DNA of 64,000 bases, taken from positions 113,813 to 177,812 of the forward strand of contig LJHT01000058.1 of the NCBI GenBank assembly GCA_001295905.1. Direction: 5' to 3'. A program made the position numbers and the translations under genes. A model generated the notes under the pieces. It saw only the letters and a list, made by a program, of their open reading frames with translations, was not told the DNA's origin and did no database searches. Of this stretch, positions 57,636 to 64,000 are shown piece after piece. Each line of letters begins with the position of its first letter. Within the stretch, counting starts at the first letter, position 1. The stretch is from a beta proteobacterium AAP51 (lineage in GTDB: Bacteria; Pseudomonadota; Gammaproteobacteria; Burkholderiales; Burkholderiaceae_C).

Positions 57636-58894
57636 GCGGCCGCCAGCTGCAGGTGGGCGATGGCCCGGTTTTCGTAGGCCGCCCAGCTGAATTCGCGCGC
57701 ACGCTCGGCCGCGCGGCGGCCCATGGCCCGGCACAGCTCGCGGTCGCGGTACAGCTGTTCCAGCTTCTCGTGCACGGCCTCGGCGCTGCGCTGCGGCACG
57801 ATGAAGCCGTCGATGCCGTCGCGCACGATGCCGGCCGGCCCGTTGGCGGTGACGATGACCGGCAGCCCGCAGGCCATGGCTTCCAGCACCACCAGCGGCA
57901 TGCCCTCGATCAGCGTCGGGAAGACGAAGACATGGGCACGCCGGTAGCGCTCGGCCAGTGCGCTGCGGGTCTGGTGCGGCACATGGGTGAAGAGGTGGGC
58001 GTAGGGGCGCAGCGGGGCCGCGTCGCCCACGGGGCTGCCCACCAGCGTGAGGCGGGTGTCGGGCCGGGCGAATGCGGCATAGGCCTGCAGCAGGTAGCTC
58101 AGGCCCTTGCGCTGCGTCAGCTGGCCGGCGTAGATCACCTCGAAGGGCAGCAGCGGCGGGGACGCCTCGCGTTCGTGGAAGGTCTGCAGGTCCACGCCAT
58201 AGGGCACCACGCACAGCTTGCCCGGCGGCACGCCCTGGTCGATGAAGCTCTGCGCGGCGTAGTCGGAACCGAGCAGCACGCCGTCGGCCAGGGCAATTTC
58301 TTCTTCCAGCCGCTCTTCGTGGCCGGGGCCCCAGTCGGTGAAGCCGGGCCAGGTGGCGGCGAAGTCGGGCTGCAGGGCCAGCTCTTCGTCGCGCACCTGG
58401 CGCCGTTGGCGGTGGTGGGCCACGGGGTAGTTGAGCAGGCGGCGGGCCCCGTTGCGCCCGGCGCTGTGGAAGGCTTCGAGCGCGAAGCCCTCGTAGGCCA
58501 CCACGCAGCGCGCGCTGGCCGCCAGGCGCCCGCCGGCTGCCGACACCGCCGCCCGCACCTGCATGTTCAGCCCGTTGGCCCAGCGGTGGCGCAGTTCGCC
58601 GGGCAGCCAAGTCGAGCGGCCGACCACGGCGGCGCTCCAGTCGTAAGGCACGCCGGCCTCGCGCGTGAGCGGGCCCAGGGCCGGGTGGCCCAACTGCCGG
58701 CGACCGAAGGTCTGCCCGTAGAGGCGGCCGCCCAGGGGCAGGGCGGCCAGCGCGCGCTCCCAGGCGCGGCCCTTGTTCACATAGGGCCGCACGAAATGCT
58801 TCAGCTGCGATCTGCGCGCCAGGGCCTGCGCCAGCTGGTTCAGTTCGGGCGCGTTGAAGTTCACGACCACCGTGCCGGGTTCTGGCGTCTTCAT
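57632..58894 (-). CDS. GT4 glycosyltransferase
   Basis: 420 residues from ATG 58894 (an upstream ATG at 58936 is less likely). N-terminal GTVVVNFNAPELNQLAQALA and YVNKGRAWERALAALPLGGR; the GT4 half has VPYGVDLQTFHERE, VIYAGQLTQRKGLSYLLQAY and PTLIEGMPLVVLEAMACGLP with the EX7E motif, then VIVTANGPAGIVRDGIDGFI. It transfers a sugar from a nucleotide donor during repeat-unit assembly. First gene of a two-gene minus-strand unit with the GT2 gene; divergent from the GT4 gene at 59070 across 175 bases. Confidence 0.88.
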   Translation of the reverse strand: MKTPEPGTVVVNFNAPELNQLAQALARRSQLKHFVRPYVNKGRAWERALAALPLGGRLYGQTFGRRQLGHPALGPLTREAGVPYDWSAAVVGRSTWLPGELRHRWANGLNMQVRAAVSAAGGRLAASARCVVAYEGFALEAFHSAGRNGARRLLNYPVAHHRQRRQVRDEELALQPDFAATWPGFTDWGPGHEERLEEEIALADGVLLGSDYAAQSFIDQGVPPGKLCVVPYGVDLQTFHEREASPPLLPFEVIYAGQLTQRKGLSYLLQAYAAFARPDTRLTLVGSPVGDAAPLRPYAHLFTHVPHQTRSALAERYRRAHVFVFPTLIEGMPLVVLEAMACGLPVIVTANGPAGIVRDGIDGFIVPQRSAEAVHEKLEQLYRDRELCRAMGRRAAERAREFSWAAYENRAIAHLQLAAA

Positions 58895-59069
58895 CGCCGC
58901 CGAGGCTAGCCGCGCTTTGTGACGGCCACGCTGCAAGGCGGCCCGTGCCGCGCTGAACGGACTGCCCCGGTCCGCGCGCCTGACTCACGGGCGCCACAAA
59001 GCGCCGCTATGTTCCGGCATCCAGCCCATCCAAGGCCGTTTCCGGCCTTGCTGGCGACCCCGTCCGTCG

Positions 59070-60116
59070 ATGAACATCCTCCTGTGCTCGGTCCCGTTTC
59101 GCCCCTCGGTGGGGGGTATCGAGACCGTGTCCGCACTGCTGGCCCAGGCTTTCCACGAGGCCGGGCACCGGGTCACGCTGGTCACGCAAACGGCCGGCGA
59201 CGGCAGCGAGCCCGAACCCTACCGCGTGCTGCGACGCCCCGGCCTGTCGGCCCTGATGGCGGCCGTGCGTGGCTGCGACGTGGTGCTGCACAACCACATC
59301 AGCCTGCGCCTGGGCTGGCCGCTGCTGCTTTGGCGCCGCCCCTGGGTGGTGGCGCACCACACCTGGCTGCCGCGGCAGGGCGCCGGCGCCATGGCCGCGC
59401 GCTTCAAGCGCTGGGCCCTGCGCGCCGCACACAACGTGGCGGTGAGCGACGCCGTGGCCGACGACCTGCCCGTGCCCTGCCAGGTGCTGCCCAACCCCTA
59501 TGACAGTGCGCGCTTTCGTTGCATCAGCGGCGTGGTGCGCAGCCGCGATCTGGCCTGCGTGGGCCGCCTGGTCAGCGACAAGGGCGTACCGGTGATGCTG
59601 CAGGCGCTGGCGCACCTGCGCGACCAGGGCTACCACCACCGCCTGAGCGTCATCGGCGACGGGCCCGAGCGTGGCGCGCTGCAAGCCCTGGCGCGCCAGC
59701 TGGGCCTGCACGCGCAGGTGCGCTTCACCGGGCCCCTGGTCGGTGACGACCTGGTGCGTGAACTCAACGCACACCGCGTGGTGGTGGTGCCCTCGGTGTG
59801 GGAAGAACCCTTCGGCCTGGTGGCGCTGGAGGCCCAGGCCTGTGGCTGCATACCCGTGGTGGCGGCCAGCGGCGGCCTGCCGCAAGCGGCCGGCCCGGCC
59901 GGCGTGGTGTTCGCGAAGGGCGACGCCTTGTCGCTGGCCGCGCGGCTGGTGCCGGTGCTGCGCGATGCACAGCAGGCCCCGCCCAGCGGCATCGGCCACG
60001 ACCCGCGCGTGCAGCGCCACCTGGCGCAGCACCAGCCCGCCACGGTGGCAGCAGCCTATCTGCAACTGCTGAGCCATGCGCAACGCGCAGCCGGTGCGCT
60101 GGCACGTGCGGCTTGA
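59070..60116 (+). CDS. GT4 glycosyltransferase
   Basis: 348 residues. MNILLCSVPFRPSVGGIETV and LLAQAFHEAGHRVTLVTQTA open the N-terminal domain; VVAHHTWLPRQGAG and VLPNPYDSARFR lie in the middle; ACVGRLVSDKGVPVMLQALA, VIGDGPERGALQALARQLGL and PSVWEEPFGLVALEAQACGC with the EX7E motif close the donor site. A standard retaining GT-B enzyme of exopolysaccharide assembly. Divergent from the GT4/GT2 pair; the polymerase-like gene downstream overlaps its end by 41 bases if the first ATG is used. Confidence 0.88.
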   Translation: MNILLCSVPFRPSVGGIETVSALLAQAFHEAGHRVTLVTQTAGDGSEPEPYRVLRRPGLSALMAAVRGCDVVLHNHISLRLGWPLLLWRRPWVVAHHTWLPRQGAGAMAARFKRWALRAAHNVAVSDAVADDLPVPCQVLPNPYDSARFRCISGVVRSRDLACVGRLVSDKGVPVMLQALAHLRDQGYHHRLSVIGDGPERGALQALARQLGLHAQVRFTGPLVGDDLVRELNAHRVVVVPSVWEEPFGLVALEAQACGCIPVVAASGGLPQAAGPAGVVFAKGDALSLAARLVPVLRDAQQAPPSGIGHDPRVQRHLAQHQPATVAAAYLQLLSHAQRAAGALARAA

Positions 60117-61674
60117 GCCCCGCCGCGTAGCGGCGCTTAACGGCTCGCGCGCAGCGGCGTCTGGCGGCTGGCGCGGCAGGGCGGCCGGTGCGCCCGCCAC
60201 GAACCGGGCCCTGGCCGGCCCGGCACCGGCCCTGGCACAGGCCACCACGGCGACCGAGCGGGGCCGCCGGCAGGTGGTGGCCCTGGTCTTCGTCATCTAC
60301 CTGCTGGCCATCTTCGAAGGCGCGCTGCGCAAATGGGCCTTGCCGCAGTACAGCCAGTACATCTTCTTCATCCGCGACCCGGTGCTGGTGCTGGCCTATG
60401 CGCTGGCCTGGCAGCACGGGCTGTGGCCCCGACGGCAGCCGCTCTTCACCGCCGCGCTCTGGCTGGGCGGGCTGGGTCTGCTGCTGGGGCTGGTGCAATC
60501 CGCTGCGGGCTCGCCCAGCGAACTGCGGCTGATCCTGGGCGTGTATGGCTGGCGCTCGTACTTCCTGTACGTGCCGCTGGCCTTCCTGGTGGGGCAGGTG
60601 TTCACCCCGCGCGACCTGCTGCGCCTGTTCAAGCTGACGCTGTGGCTGGCGGTGCCGGTGGGCGTGCTGGTGGCGCTGCAATTCTTCTCGCCACCCGGCG
60701 CACCCATCAACGTGGGCAGTGCGGCCGATGAAGACCTGCAGTTCCGCGGGCTCACGGCCACGGCCGAGCGCACGCGGCCCATGGGGCCTTTCGCTTCGGG
60801 TGCGGGCCAGCAGCAGTTCACGGTGACGGCCTGCGTCATTGCGCTGGCGGCTTTTCTCACGCCGAGGCAGCAGCCTCAGCCCGGCCTGCTCCTGCTGCTG
60901 GCCGGCTCGGCCGGCACGCTCACGGCGCTGGCGCTCAGCGGCAGCCGCGGCACGGTGCTGCAGTGCGCCGTGGCGCTGTGTTTTGCCGGGCTGCTGGGGG
61001 TGCTGGGGCGCAATGCGGCCTTGAAGACCCGGGCCCTGGTCTGGCCGCTGGTGTTGACGCTGCTGGCCTTGACGCTGTTCCCGCTGGTCTTCCCCGAAGG
61101 TTTTGCCTCCTTCATGCAGCGCTGGACGGCCGCCGACGCCGCAGAGAGCCAGGCCTTCGAATGGGGCGTGCTCGGGCGTGCGCTGTACGGCCTGGTGGAT
61201 TTCCTGCGGCTGTGGGGCGAAGTGCCCTGGCTGGGCTACGGCCTGGGCTATGGCGGCAACGCCAGCATCACGCTGGGTGCCACCATCGACGGCGTGAAGC
61301 CCGGCTGGCTGGCGGAAACCGACTTCGCCCGCCACATGGTCGATCTCGGGCCGCTCTTTGGCCTGGTGTACATCGCCTTCCGCCTGCTGCTGGCCGCCTG
61401 GCTGGGCCTGTGGGTGCTGCGCCTCACGCGGCTGAGCGATGACCCGGCCCCCATGCTGCTGCTGTCCTACGTGGCCTATGTGCTGGTGATGGGGCAGATC
61501 ACGGGGCAGGGCGCCATCAACGTCTACGGCTGGCTGTTCACGGGGCTCTTGATCGCCGCCTGCCGCCATGCGGCGCCGCGGCAGCCGAGGGTGCCCTTGC
61601 CAGTGCCCGGCACTGCACCCCGGATGTTTGCCACAACGGCGGCCCGCCGACCCCCTGTCGGCCCCAGGCGATGA
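60076..61674 (+). CDS. Polysaccharide polymerase/O-antigen-ligase-like membrane protein
   Basis: Up to 532 residues. The first ATG (60076) overlaps the GT4 gene by 41 bases; a later GTG is possible, because the first 60 residues are Ala/Arg-rich and unlike the family. From VVALVFVIYLLAIFEGALRKWALPQ onward there are about ten hydrophobic segments and a large loop (NVGSAADEDLQFRGLTATAE, RTRPMGPFASGAGQQQF), then LALSGSRGTVLQCAVALCF, characteristic of the Wzy/WaaL superfamily. The likely role is polymerisation of repeat units on the periplasmic side. No Wzx flippase is present in the window. Confidence 0.75.
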   Translation: MRNAQPVRWHVRLEPRRVAALNGSRAAASGGWRGRAAGAPATNRALAGPAPALAQATTATERGRRQVVALVFVIYLLAIFEGALRKWALPQYSQYIFFIRDPVLVLAYALAWQHGLWPRRQPLFTAALWLGGLGLLLGLVQSAAGSPSELRLILGVYGWRSYFLYVPLAFLVGQVFTPRDLLRLFKLTLWLAVPVGVLVALQFFSPPGAPINVGSAADEDLQFRGLTATAERTRPMGPFASGAGQQQFTVTACVIALAAFLTPRQQPQPGLLLLLAGSAGTLTALALSGSRGTVLQCAVALCFAGLLGVLGRNAALKTRALVWPLVLTLLALTLFPLVFPEGFASFMQRWTAADAAESQAFEWGVLGRALYGLVDFLRLWGEVPWLGYGLGYGGNASITLGATIDGVKPGWLAETDFARHMVDLGPLFGLVYIAFRLLLAAWLGLWVLRLTRLSDDPAPMLLLSYVAYVLVMGQITGQGAINVYGWLFTGLLIAACRHAAPRQPRVPLPVPGTAPRMFATTAARRPPVGPRR

Positions 61675-61716
61675 GCCTGCGGCCAGGCCCAGCCCTCACA
61701 CCGACCCCCGTGCTTC

Positions 61717-62478
61717 ATGAAGACTTCCCAAGGCGCCGACCACCGCGACGAGTTCGACACCGGCCCCGACACGGTGCCTGAGATGACACCCGCGTCGGCG
61801 CGTGCCGTGCCCATGGCGGTGCCCCAACGCGCGGCCTACGGCTGGGGGGGCGAGGACACGCCGCATTCCTGCGCCTACCTGGTACCCAAGGTGCTGCAGT
61901 TGCTGCAGGGCCTGAAGGTCAGGCGCGTGCTCGACATCGGGGCCGGCAACGGCGCCCTGTGCGCGGCATTGGCGCGCGCCGGCCATGAGGTGCTGGGCCT
62001 CGAACCTGATCTCGAAGGGGTGCAGGTGGCCCGCGCCTCGGTGCCCGGCGTGCACTTCGAGCAGATGGGGGTGGAAGCCGACCCGGAAGTGCTGCGTCAG
62101 CGCTACGGCTATTTCGAGGCCGTGGTGTCCACCGAGGTCGTGGAGCATCTGCATGCGCCGCACCGGCTGCCCGCGCTGGCCGCGGGCATGCTCCGGCCCG
62201 GCGGGTGGCTGGTCATCAGCACGCCCTACCACGGCTACCTCAAGAACCTGGCGCTGTCGCTGGCGAACCATTGGGACCACCACCACACGGCCCTGTGGTT
62301 CGGCGGCCATGTGAAGTTCTGGAGCCGCCGCACGCTCACCCAGCTGCTGCACGACAACGGCTTCCGGGTGGTGGCCTTCCATGGCGTGGGGCGCCTGCCC
62401 TGGCTATGGAAGAGCATGGTGCTGGTGGCGCGCCGCCAGGACGGCGATGTGGGCCAGGGCCGCGCCCGCGGCGCGTGA
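61717..62478 (+). CDS. Class I SAM-dependent methyltransferase (paralogue)
   Basis: 253 residues. YGWGGEDTPHSCAYLVPKVL leads into motif I VRRVLDIGAGNGALCAALAR, then VLGLEPDLEGVQVARASVPG, VVSTEVVEHLHAPHRLPALA, LRPGGWLVISTPYHGYLKNL and VKFWSRRTLTQLLHDNGFRV. It shares the PYHGYLKN segment and the closing architecture with the methyltransferase at 56083-56742. It probably methylates a sugar or a precursor of the same polymer. It lies 42 bases after the polymerase-like gene and 15 bases before the next GT4 gene. Confidence 0.88.
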   Translation: MKTSQGADHRDEFDTGPDTVPEMTPASARAVPMAVPQRAAYGWGGEDTPHSCAYLVPKVLQLLQGLKVRRVLDIGAGNGALCAALARAGHEVLGLEPDLEGVQVARASVPGVHFEQMGVEADPEVLRQRYGYFEAVVSTEVVEHLHAPHRLPALAAGMLRPGGWLVISTPYHGYLKNLALSLANHWDHHHTALWFGGHVKFWSRRTLTQLLHDNGFRVVAFHGVGRLPWLWKSMVLVARRQDGDVGQGRARGA

Positions 62479-62493
62479 CGAGGCCTCTGCCGC

Positions 62494-63747
62494 ATGAAGC
62501 TCGTCTTCCTCGCCCACCCCGAGTTCCTGGGCCTGCGCAGCCAGGGGCACTTCGTGCGCATGCTGGCAGCGGCCTGCCAGGCCCGGGGGCATGCCGTGCA
62601 GGTGCGCCAGCCGCGGGGCCGCCTGCAGCAGGCCTTCGCGGGCACGCCGCTGGCCAAGTGGGCCGGTTACGCCGAGCAGTACCTGCTGTTCGCGCAGGAG
62701 CTGCGGCGTCTGGCGCGGCATGACGATGCCGACACGCTCTACGTCTTCTGCGACCAGGCCCTGGGCCCCTGGGTGCCGGCCCTGGTGCACCGGCCGCACG
62801 TGGTGCACTGCCACGACCTGCTGGCCTTGCGCTCGGCGCTGGGTGAACTGCCCGAGAACCCCACCCGTGCCAGCGGCCGCGTCTACCAGCGCTACATCCG
62901 CCGCGGGTTCGCGCAGGCCCGCCATTTCATCAGCATCTCGCGCCAGACCCGCGCCGACCTGCACCGCCTGGGGCAGGTGCGGCCGCTGACGTCGGAGGTG
63001 GTGTTCAACGGCCTGAACCACGCCTACGCACCCCTGGCGCGGCCCGAAGCGCTGGTGGCCCTGGCGCGTGCCGGCTTTCATCTGCCGCAGGCCGGCTTGC
63101 TGCTGCACGTGGGCGGGGGCCAGTGGTACAAGAATGCTGCGGGGGTGGTGGCGATGTATGTGTGCCTGGCGCGGCGCGCACAGGCGCAGGGGCAGGCGGT
63201 TCCGCAGCTGCTGATGGTGAGCCCGCCCGGCGTGGCCAGCGAGCCGGCCGTGGCGGCGTGGTTGCGCCAGTTGCCCGAGGGCGCGCAGGTGCTCTTCCGC
63301 GATGGGTTGGACGCGGGCACCCTGCAGGCGCTGTATTCGCTGGCCCGGGCACTGCTGTTTCCCAGCCTGGCCGAAGGCTTTGGCTGGCCGGTGGCCGAAG
63401 CCCTGGCCTGTGGCTGCCCGGTACTGACCACCGACGCCGGGCCCATGAACGAGGTGGGCGGCGACGCTGCGGTGTATGTGCCGCGCCTGGACTCCCGCGA
63501 AGCCCTGCCCGCCTGGGCCGAACGCGCAGCGGGTACCTTGGCGCTGCTGCTGGCAGAGCCACCGCGCCAAGCCGCGCAGCGCCGCCAGCGGGCCTTGGCG
63601 CACGCCGCGCTTTTCGACAGCGGCCGTGCCATCGACGCCTACCTGCGCATCTACGAAAAGGTGCTGCAGCAAGAACAGGGGGCCGCACCGGCCGGCAGGG
63701 GCCTGGCCTCGACGCGGCCCCGCCTGGAAGCCGGAGACGCCTTGTGA
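62494..63747 (+). CDS. GT4 glycosyltransferase
   Basis: 417 residues. MKLVFLAHPEFLGLRSQGHF and VHRPHVVHCHDLLALRSALG (acceptor domain); YIRRGFAQARHFISISRQTR; donor side LLHVGGGQWYKNAAGVVAMY, LPEGAQVLFRDGLDAGTLQA, and FPSLAEGFGWPVAEALACGC with EX7E, then PVLTTDAGPMNEVGGDAAVY. A retaining GT-B enzyme of the exopolysaccharide pathway. The following lipoprotein starts at a GTG that overlaps this gene's stop (GTGA). Confidence 0.88.
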   Translation: MKLVFLAHPEFLGLRSQGHFVRMLAAACQARGHAVQVRQPRGRLQQAFAGTPLAKWAGYAEQYLLFAQELRRLARHDDADTLYVFCDQALGPWVPALVHRPHVVHCHDLLALRSALGELPENPTRASGRVYQRYIRRGFAQARHFISISRQTRADLHRLGQVRPLTSEVVFNGLNHAYAPLARPEALVALARAGFHLPQAGLLLHVGGGQWYKNAAGVVAMYVCLARRAQAQGQAVPQLLMVSPPGVASEPAVAAWLRQLPEGAQVLFRDGLDAGTLQALYSLARALLFPSLAEGFGWPVAEALACGCPVLTTDAGPMNEVGGDAAVYVPRLDSREALPAWAERAAGTLALLLAEPPRQAAQRRQRALAHAALFDSGRAIDAYLRIYEKVLQQEQGAAPAGRGLASTRPRLEAGDAL

Positions 63748-64000
63748 AACCGCCGCGCGGGCCAGAGGACGACGGGCCAGGCCTCGGGCCGCGACGCCGC
63801 GCCCTGCAGCGCCTGGTGTTGTGGTGGCCGATGGCCGCCGCAGCGCCGCTGAGCGCCTGCGGTGGCGGTGGCGCAAGTGCCGAGGCTGTGCCACCGGTGG
63901 CAGCGACGCCGCCGCCGCCGGTGGCCCCTGCGCCGCCTTCGCCCGCGCCGCCACCGCCGGCCCCTTTGCCACCCCCGCCTCCACCGCCACCCCCACCTCC
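63744..64000 (+). CDS. Pro-rich lipoprotein, N-terminal fragment
   Basis: The frame runs from GTG 63744 to the window end with no stop, giving 85 residues. A twin-Arg-containing basic leader (GPRRRALQRLVLWW) precedes a lipobox-like PLSACGGGG, then Ala/Val and a Pro-rich linker (VAPAPPSPAPPPPAPLPPPP). Its start resembles that of the lipoprotein at 6454-9147, which has AACGGGGG followed by a Pro linker. The functional domain is outside the window. The start is coupled to the GT4 stop, so the protein is made with the polysaccharide genes. Confidence 0.65.
   Translation, partial: MKPPRGPEDDGPGLGPRRRALQRLVLWWPMAAAAPLSACGGGGASAEAVPPVAATPPPPVAPAPPSPAPPPPAPLPPPPPPPPPP

Noticed and set aside
1..64000. 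CRISPR arrays, tRNA or rRNA genes, complete insertion sequences, prophage genes
   Set aside because: No regularly spaced repeats, no cloverleaf or rRNA sequence and no transposase or integrase motifs were seen on either strand.

Overview
The window is very GC-rich, densely coded Gram-negative DNA. The gene families (exosortase/VPLPA-CTERM sorting, paired EpsA-type LuxR regulators, DUF2341-ExbB fusion, two-partner secretion, type II secretion-like genes) point to a betaproteobacterium of the Burkholderiales, probably near Rubrivivax/Leptothrix/Ideonella/Sphaerotilus. That placement is inferred from gene content, since no rRNA or other marker is present.

Layout. 1-5355 (+): the end of a type II secretion-like operon: GspM/PilO-like C-terminus, GspC/PilP-like protein, secretin with a TPR front and an extra C-terminal domain, three pseudopilin-like proteins, and a LuxR/EpsA-type regulator, nearly all with overlapping starts and stops. 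A second EpsA-like regulator (5383-6150, -) lies tail to tail. 6454-9147 (+) is a large beta-propeller lipoprotein.

9195-34772 (-): thirteen genes on one strand in about 25.6 kb. In transcription order: TpsB transporter, a 3,670-residue filamentous-haemagglutinin-like adhesin, a GT4 glycosyltransferase, a DUF2341-LamG-ExbB fusion, ExbD, TonB, a porin, a periplasmic coiled-coil protein, a Wza-type export lipoprotein, an outer-membrane barrel, a Wzz/GNVR chain-length protein, a BY-kinase-like P-loop protein with an altered Walker A, and a WcaI-type glycosyltransferase. This joins two-partner secretion, TonB-type energy transduction and polysaccharide export in one array and is the most unusual part of the window. 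A GT41 (OGT-like) gene diverges from it at 34979.

37279-46271: accessory region of less extreme base composition. It holds a chemotaxis receptor behind a sigma-28-like -10 element, a phosphate-selective-type porin, a translationally coupled operon of a SIMIBI-like NTPase, a degenerate ABC exporter and an alpha/beta hydrolase, two related tiny membrane proteins bracketing that cassette, coding remnants, and an ExoD-like protein.

46327-55305 (-): a VPLPA-CTERM/exosortase D unit: XrtD with fused EpsI domain, a PrsT-like TPR lipoprotein, a second GT41 protein, one VPLPP-CTERM target, and a secreted PstS-like protein with a clear terminator. 55521-64000: exopolysaccharide biosynthesis genes (WcaF-like acetyltransferase, two related methyltransferases, one GT2, three GT4, a Wzy/ligase-type membrane protein), then the start of a Pro-rich lipoprotein.

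Together this is a cell-surface locus: a polysaccharide is built, decorated, polymerised and exported; a giant adhesin is secreted and possibly glycosylated; an exosortase anchors a surface protein; and EpsA regulators probably control part of it. I did not find an initiating phosphoglycosyltransferase or a Wzx flippase, and no tRNA, rRNA, CRISPR array or intact insertion sequence.
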